From Vulpes vulpes (taxonomy: Eukaryota; Chordata; Mammalia; Carnivora; Canidae), in the NCBI RefSeq assembly GCF_048418805.1, contig NC_132788.1, positions 68,957,792 through 69,021,791 of the forward strand: a stretch of DNA of 64,000 nt. Reading direction: 5' to 3'. The notes under the pieces were generated by a model. It did no database searches. It had not been told where the DNA came from and saw only the letters and a program-made list of their open reading frames with translations. Shown piece after piece: positions 1 to 9,943 of the stretch. Made by a program: the position numbers and the translations under genes. Each line of letters opens with the position of its first letter. Position 1 is the first letter of the stretch.

Positions 1-99
1 AACCTGACTAAATCACTACACACATATTTTCCTAAAATAAACTACACACAGGAGCATTCAGCAACCTGACTAAATCACTACACACATATTTTCCTAAAA
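1..99. repeat. 62-bp-period direct duplication
   Basis: Positions 1-37 recur without mismatch at 63-99, separated by 25 bp. The window edge cuts the left copy, so the true unit may be longer. No A-tail lies between the copies, so this looks like a local tandem duplication rather than a TSD pair. Confidence 0.85.
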
Positions 100-141
100 G
101 AAACACTGTATAAGGTAAGGCCAGCAAACATGACATACATT

Positions 142-211
142 CTCAAATATCGATTAATGATTTGCTTACCTTCAAAATATACCCCAGTCATTGCTTTAGT
201 TATAACACAAT
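142..211. repeat. Copy A of a dispersed local repeat
   Basis: About 66 bp here resembles 1566-1631 at roughly 84% by eye, with the block TTGCTTACCTTC exact in both. The rest of 100-370 shows nothing recognisable. It may be an unnamed ancient repeat or an old local duplication. Confidence 0.6.
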
Positions 212-369
212 GACTTCCTCCTATTTGCTGTATTTCATGATTACCGTTAGGGTGGGCCATGACAGACAAAAATATATCCGCCACTCAGTAGACTGTATGT
301 ATGATGGGATAGTCATGTCCTGGAAGCCAATGATACCTACTCCAGTCCGTCTGCTACCATTATGGCATC

Positions 370-470
370 ATGTATCTCTGAACAAGCCCTGTCACCTCAC
401 TCACAAAATGAGGTACTGGACTAAATTGCTCTCTATTGCTCCTTTTCACACTAAAATTTTATAATCTATA
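370..470 (+). mobile_element. MIR-family (CORE-SINE) 3' part
   Basis: The order 'cctcactcacaaaatgag', then 'ggactaaattgctctc', then 'ctaaaattttataatct' follows the 3' half of an old MIR/MIR3-type SINE. It is strongly diverged and no TSD is visible. Confidence 0.5.
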
Positions 471-789
471 AATTAATAAAAGGGAACGTGGCTGAGATAA
501 TGCACATGCCTGGAAAATAATAAGTCATTGACATTTAGCCTTAGGATGTAGCACTTACTGGAAATTACTTTCATGTTTATATTCTGCTTAGGTTAGTGTT
601 AAAACTAGTTTCCATTCCCAAGTCACATCATATGATGAAGTCAGATGACTCAGCTTTATGCTGGGGAAAAAGGGTGAGCCAATCTTGGAATAATTCACAC
701 GGCAGGTAATAACATAAGTTAGAGATGGCATTTTATGGGTAAAGAATGTGAATTCCCATGTACAAAGTAGATACTAAGATGCAATCTAT
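471..789. other. Unassigned AT-rich DNA
   Basis: No coding frame, tandem array or recognisable transposon was seen here. Confidence 0.5.
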
Positions 790-960
790 AAAGCAAACAT
801 TTATTAAGTGCCTATTTTGTTTCTACCAATTGTGTTTGAAACTGTGAGACCCAAAACAGAAATTAAAACTTACAGTCCTTGCCTTAAGCACATTTACAAA
901 TTAGTCGAGAACACTCCAAATGTCAATACACCACATTATTCAAACTATACACCACAGTTA
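790..960 (-). mobile_element. L2 3'-end remnant
   Basis: The series 'catttattaagtgcctattttg', then 'cttacagtccttgccttaag', is the antisense reading of an L2 3' end. It is old and diverged. Confidence 0.5.
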
Positions 961-1219
961 ATTAAGCAAAAGTTAAATTGATAATCTGGACAGTAAGCTC
1001 ATGTTTCTTAATGAATGTATAAAACAAATACACAAGAGGAAGTAGGAGTCATCCTATTACTATCCAAAAGGAAACATCTTGTAATACAATGAAAAATTAA
1101 GCAATTAACTGAAAATCTGGGGAAACTTGAAATGGTTGAGGATATTCAGATATTAGGATGACAGATCTCTTATAAGGTATAGAATCAAAGTGCCTGATAA
1201 AATTTAAAACTTACCTCTT

Positions 1220-1425
1220 GGGATCCCTGGGTGGCGCAGCGGTTTGGTGCCTGCCTTTGGCCCAGGGCGCAATCCTGGAGACCTGGGATCAAATCCCACG
1301 TCCGGCTCCCGGTGCATGGAGCCTGCTTCTCCATCTGCCTATGTCTCTACCTCGTGCTCTCTCTCTCTCTCTGTGACTATCATAAATAAATAAAAAATTT
1401 AAAAAAATATTTTAAAAAAATAAAT
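1220..1425 (+). mobile_element. SINEC_Cf-type Can-SINE, young
   Basis: The element starts with GGGATCCCTGGGTGGCGCAG and has a tRNA-like head with A box at 1232-1242 and B-box-like GATCAAATC at 1288-1296. A CT-rich stretch and an A-rich tail follow. A perfect 14-bp TSD, AAAACTTACCTCTT, lies at 1206-1219 and 1426-1439. It is close to the recalled consensus. Confidence 0.95.
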
Positions 1426-1439
1426 AAAACTTACCTCTT

Positions 1440-2029
1440 AAAATCATTTCTTTGTGTGGACTGTGACGTGAATGTGTTAGAAATAGGAAGAGAGACAGTA
1501 TCACCTATACTAAAAATGAAAATATTACAATGTCTACAAATAATATAAACTTACATGACCCAAATCCTCAAATATTAGTTAATGGCTTGCTTACCTTCAT
1601 GATATACCTCAGTCATTGTTTTAGTTAATACGTGATAAATTCCTATTTCACCCTTGCATTGGTCAGAATCAATTCATTTTTGCTATCACAACCTAAAATG
1701 ATAGAGGTCCATTACTTGCTTCATATCCATGTAGTCTGTGACCCAGGCTACTGGAGCATCCTCAGGCTGGAACATTGCTACATGTCATGACAGAAGAGAA
1801 AGAATGGCAACTACATGTTGGTTTCCTGCCCAAACTTCCCTTCACTGAGCCATTTCTCAGAGGCAAATATCTTGTGCTTTCTACTCATTTGTTCTAATCT
1901 GTGTCTACGTCTATATCTGTATCGGTATATATCTCCACATTTCTAAATAATGAAGTCTTAATAATATGTTCATTTTTAATTGATTTATTTGTAGTAAAGG
2001 CAGTGTATTTGCCTTTTGTTTCACAGGCA
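1440..2029. other. Unassigned interval with copy B of the local repeat
   Basis: Positions 1566-1631 match 142-211. Around 1680-1860 the base order weakly recalls an antisense mammalian LTR, but I cannot name it. No gene is supported. Confidence 0.45.
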
Positions 2030-2045
2030 AAGATTTATCATTTTT

Positions 2046-2226
2046 TGAAAAGATTTTATTTATTTATTCATGAGGGACACAGAAAGAGAGAGAGAGGCAG
2101 AAGACACAGACAGAGGCAGAAGCAGGCTCCACGCAGGGAGCCAGACGTGGGACTCGATCCGGGAACTCCAGGATCACACCCTGGGCTGAAGGCAGGTGCT
2201 AAACTGCTGAGCCACCCAGTGATCCC
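2046..2226 (-). mobile_element. Can-SINE, antisense
   Basis: The element reads antisense: T-rich tail end, GA-rich stretch, then the tRNA head ending at GCCACCCAGTGATCCC. A perfect 16-bp TSD, AAGATTTATCATTTTT, lies at 2030-2045 and 2227-2242. The long open frame at 1901-2437 runs through it and is not a gene. Confidence 0.95.
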
Positions 2227-2880
2227 AAGATTTATCATTTTTAAACCTGCCTGCCCATTTTCTCTCCTCAGTCTTCCCCAATTTAAGATACATCACAAAT
2301 ATTTACTAAACTGTCCGTATTTCTGCATCTATAGAATTACCAGTCACTGTTGGGCAAATAAGCACTCTATTATGTTTTTTTTACTTGGTAACTTTAGCCT
2401 TTTAAAAAATTTTCTTAGTGTACTATGTATTAATTGATGACTCTTCTGCCCCTAAATTCTCCAGCAGATATGTTAACATGATTATAAAAATTCTTTTCAA
2501 ATATTCAAAACAATCACATAATGTTTTCATTCTTTTAATTTCCTTTCTGGAGACTGTCTTTCTGCATATCCACTTATAGATGCTTCAGTTTGAATAGTTT
2601 TCCACACTGGGGCTATTCTTGAATTGTTACTTTGGGACTTGTCTTTGTTGCTCTCTTATGATGGATTGCATGTTTCCTGTATCCCATGTCCTTCTCACTC
2701 TTGATTTATTCTTTTGTTTTTCTGACCCTAACCTTTCAGTTGTTTCCTAAAAGGGGAAATGGGCACATGAGATTTTCCTGGTTTCTCTTCATGCATGTCT
2801 GCAATATTTATATAAAATGTCTAAACAATTGGTTAATAATTTAGCTGGTTATATGATTCTAGGTTCTAAGTCATTTGAGG

Positions 2881-3052
2881 GGGCAGCCCCTGTGGCGCAG
2901 GAGTTTAGCACCGCCTGCAGCCTGGGGTGTGATCGTGGAGACCCGGGATTGAGTCCCACACCAGGCTCCCTGCATGGAGCCTGCTTCTCCCTCTGCCTGT
3001 GTCTCTGCCTCTCTCTCTCTGAATAAATAAATATTTGAAAAAAAAAAACACA
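2881..3052 (+). mobile_element. Can-SINE, diverged subfamily
   Basis: The head GGGCAGCCCCTGTGGCGCAG departs from the usual GGGATCCCTGG start. The rest is a normal Can-SINE with an A-rich tail. The TSD AAGTCATTTGAGG (2868-2880) matches 3053-3065 with one mismatch. Confidence 0.92.
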
Positions 3053-3160
3053 AAGTTATTTGAGGATTTTGATCTATTATCTTCTGGCACCCACTGTTAC
3101 TCTTGAAAAGTCCAATGCAATTCTGAACCTATGTATTTATGATTTTTCCCTCTATGAAAG

Positions 3161-3730
3161 TGTATTAGAATATTCAGGCTGGGGATCCCTGGGTGGCGCC
3201 GCGGTTTGGCGCCTGCCTTTGGACCAGGGCGCGATCCTGGAGACCAGGGATCGAATCCCACGTCGGGCTCCCGGTGCATGGAACCTGCTTCTCCCTCTGC
3301 CTATGTCTCTGCCTCTCTCTCTCTCTCTGTGTGACTATCATAAATAAATTAAAAAAAAAAAAAAAAAAAAAAGAATGTTCAGGCTGCTAAACAATATACT
3401 GTAGGCTGAGTGGCTTAAACAACAGAAATTTATTTCTCACTGTTTTAGAGCCTGCAAAGTCTAAGATCAAGGTCCCAACCGCTGCAGTTTCTGGTGAAAG
3501 CTCTCTTCTTGGCTTGTAGACAGCTGCCTTTTGGCTGTCTTCACGTAGCAAAGAGAGAAAGGGTGAGCTTTCTGGTGACTCTTAGGGTAAGGATACTAAT
3601 CCTGTGAGGTCAGAACTCCACACTCTTAACCTCATTTAATCTTAATTATCTCTTTAATCTAAGGACAGCCTCACTGGGGATTAGGGCTTTAACATATAAA
3701 TTTTGAGGATACATGATTCAGTCCCTAGCA
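3161..3730 (-). mobile_element. MLT1-type MaLR LTR, antisense
   Basis: The antisense MLT1 landmarks occur in order: 'gtggcttaaacaacagaaat' near 3410, 'tctggtgaaagctctcttc', 'gacagctgccttttggctgt', and 'cagtccctagca' at the end. A young SINE (3182-3371) sits 21 bp inside its edge. It is a solo remnant with no internal region. Confidence 0.8.
3182..3371 (+). mobile_element. SINEC_Cf-type Can-SINE nested in MLT1, young
   Basis: The full-length sequence GGGATCCCTGGGTGGCGCCG... has a clean CT tract and a tail of A residues. The TSD AGAATATTCAGGCTG (3167-3181) matches 3372-3386 with one mismatch. Confidence 0.95.
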
Positions 3731-3839
3731 GGAAATGCTTAGAATCTTTCCTTTATCCATGGAATTCTGAAAATTTCATGATGTGGGCTTACTTTTGGCT
3801 AATTCAATCAGTCGTTTAGCTCTAGAGCATTTCCACTTA

Positions 3840-4040
3840 CTTTATTTATTTTTATTTGCATGCACGTGTATGCGCGAAAGAGAGAAAGTGCGTGTATGCA
3901 TACAAGTAGGGTAAGAAGCAGAGGGAGAAGCAGACTCCCTGCTAAGCAGGGAGCCCAATACAGGGTTTGATACTGGGACCTTGAGATCATGACCTGAGCT
4001 GAAGGCAGACACTTAGCCCACTGAGCCACGTAGGCATCCC
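3840..4040 (-). mobile_element. Older Can-SINE, antisense
   Basis: The head reads antisense as 'cttagcccactgagccacgtaggcatccc', with a diverged GA-rich region. A short TSD, TCCACTTA, lies at 3832-3839 and 4041-4048. An AT simple repeat follows directly. Confidence 0.85.
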
Positions 4041-4047
4041 TCCACTT

Positions 4048-4205
4048 AAATATTTATATATATAAATTTATATTTTTATATAATTTATATTATATATAAA
4101 TATATAAATATATAAATATATAAATATAATAATATATAATATAATATAATAATATATAAATATATAAATATATAAATATATATTTTTATTTTATATATAA
4201 ATTTC
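4048..4205. repeat. AT-only simple repeat
   Basis: The tract is almost pure A and T, with repeated TATAAA and TATAAT words over about 155 bp. It adjoins the SINE at 3840. It may be length-variable and hard to assemble. Confidence 0.9.
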
Positions 4206-4256
4206 TTTTCTTTCATTTCCTCTACTATAATTTCTAGCCTTCAAATACTGTATCTC

Positions 4257-4275
4257 AAAAAAAAAAAACCAACAA
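4257..4275 (+). mobile_element. Tail-only insertion with 15-bp TSD
   Basis: Twelve A residues plus CCAACAA (19 bp) sit between two perfect copies of CAAATACTGTATCTC at 4242-4256 and 4276-4290. This fits target-primed insertion that copied little beyond the poly(A) tail. A duplication with filler is the alternative. Confidence 0.65.
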
Positions 4276-5100
4276 CAAATACTGTATCTCTTAAATTCCT
4301 ATTTCTCTTGTTGTCCCATTATCTTTTTTGTCTTTTTCATTCTGTTTTCTAGAATATTCCTAAACTATTATTCAACTTTTCAATTTTTATTTGATTATTT
4401 AATTTTTATGTCACAAAAGCTACCTTTTACTCTCCCTCTCTCTGCCTCACTTTCTTTCATTCTGACTTTTACTTACTTATGTGAGGATGTTAATTTTAGC
4501 TTTGGGAAACATCTTGTCTCACGTAATTATGTTTTTTTTGTCCTCCCTTTCCCCCAGTAGTTTGTCCTTAACTCTATTCTTTTTCACACTGGAGATTTTT
4601 ATTAATTATCTGGACATTCTTGTAGACTTGTGAGTGTTTAAGAATGAAATAGGAAAATAATGGGTTTATGGTTTGGTGAACTTCACAAATGACTTATTAC
4701 ATGACCAGCTCACCCTCAATGACAGTATAAGAAGGTTGTTTTCATAGGACTATGCAGTTCTTCCAGAGAAACATTTTCTAATTTTCAATCATCTTAATGC
4801 TTATATTAAGAGGAGGACCGTTAGTCTTTTTCCAGTGTCCTGGGAGTAGGGTCTTATTGTTTGGCATTGAGACTCCTCAGTATCCCACTATCCTCACTTC
4901 TTAGATCCCCTACTTCACTCTGGACTTCCATTGGACATGGTGGCTTCAGACCGAGAATCTCTGTTTTTTCACAAACTATACATCCTGCTTCCTGCTGGGG
5001 AGAGGTAAGATGGATCATTATAATCATGTGGCACACAGAGTGTGGAGAGGATTGCATGGTCCAACACTGGTGTAATTCTCATTAGACTAGTTCTCTTCTG

Positions 5101-5784
5101 TTTTTACCTCCAGGTATTACTTCCATATCCTGTAGGCTTTGGGTTGTTGCTTACTTCACCTTACTAATTTCACTTAATGCCCTCCCATTTATTTTTTTTT
5201 CTTTCACAAATTTGTTTACATTTCTTATCCATTGTTTTCTCTTTTTTCCATCCTTTTTGTAAGTTTTTCACAAAGTACTCATATAGATTGCAGCGTTTGG
5301 AAGAGTTTTCTTCAGTGACAATAAATGAAGATATGTTCATTGTGTGTATTACCTGAAAATGTACTGTTAGAAATAATTATTTCAATGGTCATAAAGCACC
5401 TATCATAAAGCAGTCCTCTATCTGTTGAGTAATATGACTTCTCAGTACTACACCTGTCCCTTCCTTTTCAGCGAGCAATTAACAATCTTAAAAAAATAGT
5501 TACCTACTTCCATATGTTTGGCTCTTAATATCTCTTAGTTATTACATTGTTTTCACAGATAGAAAAATTTATAATTAAATATATTAAGAGAATCAATAGT
5601 AAAGATATTTTGTATTTGCTAATATTTGAGTGATATTTTACTACCTAATTTTCAGGATAAGTTAGATATCAGATACATTGTTGATATGTTCTTAATTATT
5701 ATAATCTGGAAATATATTTTCATGTATTTTGAAGTAAATTAAGCTTGAGTACATCAGTAGGGAGAATGATTAGGAAAGTGAATT
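5101..5784. other. Unassigned T-rich DNA
   Basis: No coding frame and no named repeat was recognised. Short T runs are the only structure. Confidence 0.5.
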
Positions 5785-6005
5785 TTGGAATTTGGCAGTC
5801 CTGGGCTTGAGTGCTTTGCAAGATGAGTGACCTTCAATGTGATACTTAAATACCCTTTCTTTGCCTCAGTTTTCTTATGTCTAAAATGGGGATAAATACA
5901 GTAAAATGTTTTCTTCATAGAATTATATTAGGACTTATCTGAGATAATTCAGTTTAATCTTGAAGCATAGTGACTGACATCAAATGAATGCCCAATAAAT
6001 TTTTC
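5785..6005 (+). mobile_element. MIR, sense
   Basis: The MIR order is visible: 'cctgggcttgagtgct', 'gagtgaccttcaatgtg', 'tttgcctcagttttctta', 'aaaatggggataaata', and a final 'gcccaataaat'. Confidence 0.8.
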
Positions 6006-7476
6006 TAACATTAAAGTTGTTGTAATTAATATTAATGAGCCATTGATTAGTGTATGACCCCAGGGTCTTGAAAAGAAGATCCAGAGAAAGCTTAAAACAG
6101 TCAAGTGGTTCTGCAGAGTAAAATGTGAAATAGAATTTGACAATGGAATGAGTGTCTAATTTAGAGAAATGTGGGCTGAAGAAATACTAGATATATAATA
6201 GGAATGTCAGGACACCAACGAAAATTCAAGAAGAAAGAAATCCCTAAAGACAAAGTAATTTAAATTATCCATATTTTGCAATTTGTTAGAAATTTTTGAA
6301 GTTTCATCAAAAATTTTCATCAGAAATTTAATCATTTCACAGCTAAAATTAGAAGATGGGGAGACTTGATTTAAAAGATGAAGTTTTCCAACTACATGGT
6401 TATTTGAGGTAAGCCAATGTTAGGAGTAAAATTCAACTTTATATTTAAAAAGTGAATACTCACAATTCCACCAGAACACCAGGCCTATGCAGAGTTATAA
6501 CTCAAATATATATTATGTGAATAGTGCACTTGCATTGACCATGTAAAAAAGCAGGCACTTTCTTTGTTTAGTTGACACTTGCATTTATATGGAAAATTCA
6601 GGGCTAAGCTTCCATCTATTCATGTTGTGTCACCTTTTGATTCATCTCTTGTAAAAGTCAATATGTCACTATTCTCTGTATGTCAGTGGAGACTGATTGG
6701 AGTGCTGACTTTAAAGACAGGTCAGAAAGTCATTGCAAAAAAACCGCAACAACCTTTACTGGAACAGAATGATGCTAAATGTCAAGAATAAAAGATTTAG
6801 ATGCAATTTAAAGAGTGACATGCAAAATGTTCAACTGTATTGCTGGGATATTAGGTTCCAAATCATGTAAAACTGGCAAAGCTCATGAAACAGCTTTGTG
6901 GAGTCACTCTGAAATACCACTTCCTTCCCAGTTTCTTCGGAAGAGGGAGAGGAAAGAGAAATAACCAGGTACCATTTTACGGAAGGAGCACCAACCTATC
7001 TTAAAACAGGTAAGAAATCTCAACACAAATAGGAAAAAACAATTCCAAGTTCAAATTCTGGGCTTTCCATTCTGTCACCAAGTTTTAAATGAAAAACTGT
7101 CCTTTCTCTGGAGGAGTGAGGTCATCATCTTTGTTTTCTTCTTTTTGTGGATACTATACCCATCAAAGATTCATGTAAAGGAGACATAATATCTCTAATT
7201 GGGCAATATTATTGTGTACAATTTATGACACTTTGAAGAAATAGTCAGCAATTCATGAAGTTTTCTTTATGATTCCTGGAAAAGGTGTTCAACTTGGATC
7301 ATCCTTGAACATTGATCCATTTTGTAAACTTTCCCCATGTCGAGCAGGTAAGGATATTGGAGAACCAAAGTGAAAATGGACTGAGACTGAAGGATAATGT
7401 CGGATGTGAATTAATGTTATGTTGATACTATAGCAGACAAGCCAAAAGTCAGATGTATCTACTACTTACATTAATC
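6006..7476. other. Unassigned interval
   Basis: This is AT-rich DNA. The short open frame at 6579-6791 has no support beyond length. I see no tandem array and no clear transposon. Confidence 0.5.
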
Positions 7477-7490
7477 TTAAAATTTAAAAG

Positions 7491-7678
7491 GGGGAGGCAC
7501 CTGTGTGACTCAGTGGTTGAGCATCTGCCTTTGGTTAGGTCATGATCCTGGGGTCCTGGGATCAATTCCCACTTCAGCCCCCCCCCCCCCCCCCCCCAGG
7601 GAGCCTGCTTCTCCCTCTGCCTACGTTTCTGTCTCTCTCTCTGTGAATCTCATGAATAAATAAATTTATTAAAAATAT
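7491..7678 (+). mobile_element. Can-SINE with expanded poly-C tract
   Basis: The head GGGGAGGCACCTGTGTGACTC belongs to an older Can-SINE type. At 7578-7597 the usual short pyrimidine word has become 20 C residues in a row. The flanks TTAAAATTTAAA (7477-7488) and TTAAAATTTGAA (7679-7690) look like an imperfect TSD. Confidence 0.88.
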
Positions 7679-7769
7679 TTAAAATTTGAAATGGGTATTT
7701 TGTTTAACAAAGTCGAAAGGGTTGCTTTGACTCTTTACATGATTTATTACATTTTTTCAAATATATATA

Positions 7770-7855
7770 TTAATGTCCATTCTTCATGCCACGTGCTGTG
7801 CTTGGTGCTGAGAGAAAAACAAAGAACTAGACATTTGAATTCAAAGTTTACTGTC
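7770..7855 (-). mobile_element. L2 remnant, left part (split by L1)
   Basis: The series 'cacgtgctgtgcttggtgctgag' and the bases after it read as an antisense L2 3' end. The element resumes at 14264 on the far side of the L1. Confidence 0.55.
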
Positions 7856-9009
7856 GGGGAGGGGGCAAGATGGCAGAAGAGTAGGGTCCCCAAGTCACCT
7901 GTCCCCACCAAATTACCTAGATAACTTTCAAATCATCCTGAAAACCTACAAATTTGGCCTGAGATTTAAAGAGAGAACAGCTGGAATGCTACAGTGAGAA
8001 GAGTTCACGCTTCTATCAAGGTAGGAAGATAGAAGAAAAAAAAAAAGAAATAAAAAAGCATCCAAGGGGAGGGGCTTTGCGAGATGCCAGGCTAAGGCTG
8101 CGCGGCAAGTGTCCCCAGGACAGGGAAGGCCCCCACCTTCCCTGAAGGAGCAGGAGCTTCACCAATCTTCCTGGATGGAAAGGCGCCCACAGGGGCCTCG
8201 GGCAGGATCCCAGAAGGGCCGGGGTGCCCTCAGGCTCCCTGGGGCACTAACAGACACCTACACCCCCGGCAGAGCGCCACACCCCGTGGCTGAGCTCCCT
8301 AAAGGGCTGCAGCACGCATTGGGCTGCACCCGGGAGCAGCTCGGAGGGGCTCAGGTGGAGGCTCTGCGCGGAGGGGGCTGCGTGGCTGGGGAGCAGGATT
8401 GGGTGAAGTCCCCCCTACCCCATACGCAGAGGCCGGGAGGGCCCAGGACAAGAAAGACACTCCTGCTGCTGGGCAGCCCCTAGCTGAGCAGATCAGCGAC
8501 CCCGCCCCATGGAGCATCCAGGCCCCTGTGGACTGAGAGCTCCGTAGTTACTGCGGGAGCTGACTCCAGGGTGGGGAGCTGGCCGCCGCCACTGTTGCTG
8601 TTCCTCCTGCGGCCGCACCGGGTAAACAACCCCCACTGAGCCTCACAGTGGCCTCACAGGATAAACAGCTCCCACTGAGCCGTGCACCAGGCAGGGGGCT
8701 GAGCAGCCCCCCCAAGTGCTCACATCTGAGAATCAGCACAGCAGGCCCCTCCCCCAGAAGACCAGATAGATGGACAGGGGAAAAGCAAGTAATTGACCAA
8801 GCAGCGCTGGAAAGTTCCAGGGGAAGTCGAGGGATTTACAGTATATAGAATCAGAGGATACTCCCCCTTGTTTTTTGTTTTCTGTTTGCTTCCCCCCCCC
8901 TTCTCTCTCTTTTTTTCTTCTTCTTCATTTTTTTTTCTTCTCTTTTTTCTCTTCCCTCTTTTTCTCCTTTTCCCAGTACAACTTGTTTTTGGCCACTGCA
9001 CTGAGCAAA
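7856..9009 (+). promoter_or_regulatory. L1 5' UTR (internal promoter region)
   Basis: From about 8080 to 8750 the DNA is much more GC-rich than its surroundings and holds many CpG sites, as expected of an L1 5' UTR. It ends in a polypyrimidine tract followed by CAG. Open frames here (such as 8109-8483) reflect high GC content and are not counted as genes. Present activity is unknown. Confidence 0.75.
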
Positions 9010-9888
9010 ATGACTAGAAGGAAAAACTCGCCTCAAAAGAAATAATCAGAAACAGTCCTCTCTCCCAGAGTTACATAATTTGGATTAAAATTCAATGTCA
9101 GAAAGCCAATTCAGAAGCACAATTATAAAGCTACTGATGGCTCTAGAAAAAGGCATAAAGGATTCAAGAGACTTCATGACTGCAGAATTTAGATCCAATC
9201 AGGCAGAAATTAAAAATCAATTAAATGAGATCCAATCCAAACTAGAGGTCCTAACGACGAGGGTTAACGAGGTAAAAGAATGAGTAACAAAGAAGTTGAT
9301 GGCAAGGAGGGAAACTGAGGAAAAAAGAGAAAAATAATTAAAAGATCATGAGGATAGGTTAAGGGAAATAAATGACAGCCTCAGAAGGAAAAACAATGTA
9401 TGTTTAATTGGGGTTCCTGAGGGTGCCGAAAGGGACAGAGGTCCAGAATATGTATTTGAACAAATTATAGCTGAGAGCTTTCCTAACCTGGGAAGGGAAA
9501 CAGGCATTCAGATCCAGGAAATAGAGAGATCCCCCTCTAAAATCAATAAAAACTGTTCAACACCTCACATTTAATAGTGAAACTTGCAAATTCCAAAGAT
9601 AAAGAAAAGATCTTTAAAGCAGCAAGAGACAAGAAATCTCTAACTTTTATGGCGAGAAATATTAGATTAACAGCAGACCTCTCCACAGAGACCTGGCAGG
9701 CCAGAAAGGGCTGGTAGGATATATTCAGGGTCCTAAATGAGAAGAACATGCAGCCAAGAATACTTTATCCAGCAAAACTCTCATTCAGAATAGAAGGAGA
9801 GATAAAGAACTACCAAGATAGGCAGAAACTGAAATAATATGTGACCACCAAGCCAGCTCTGCAAGAAACTCTAAGGGGGACTCAGTAA
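9010..9888 (+). pseudogene. L1 ORF1 remnant (RNA-binding protein), broken
   Basis: ORF1p is the trimeric RNA-binding chaperone of the L1 particle. The expected start ATG is at 9010-9012 with Arg/Lys-rich early codons, but the frame stops at codon 12 (TAA 9043-9045). A different frame carries the next recognisable part (9095-9283), including a heptad-like coiled-coil stretch. It stops again at 9281-9283 and continues in pieces through RNA-binding-domain-like coding. The natural end appears to be TAA at 9886-9888. At least one premature stop and one frameshift are visible, so no functional protein is expected. Confidence 0.88.
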
Positions 9889-9943
9889 TAGAAAAAGGAA
9901 GTACAAGGGAACAATCCACAAAAATTGGGACTGAATAGGTATC

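Larger units (their letters stand above)
2450..5100 (-). mobile_element. Ancient L1-type remnant, repeatedly interrupted
   Basis: Pieces at about 2450-2870, 3066-3160, 3731-3839 and 4206-5100 read in order as one old T-rich element, antisense. An example is 'ttagctggttatatgattctaggtt', resumed by 'agaatctttcctttatcc' beyond the insertions. It is interrupted by SINEs at 2881 and 3840 and by an MLT1 at 3161. The family is recalled and uncertain; HAL1 is an alternative. Confidence 0.4.

Noticed and set aside
1220..1300. Possible tRNA gene
   Set aside because: The cloverleaf-like head with A and B boxes belongs to a Can-SINE with a CT tract, A-tail and TSD. The other SINE heads are the same.
1901..2437. 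Longest plus-strand open frame in the first part (178 codons)
   Set aside because: It runs through an antisense Can-SINE and AT-rich flanks. The central part is a translation of the SINE head and GA region, with no independent protein features.
8109..8483. Open frame of 124 codons on the plus strand
   Set aside because: It lies in the GC-rich L1 5' UTR where stops are rare by composition. No known L1 protein is expected there.
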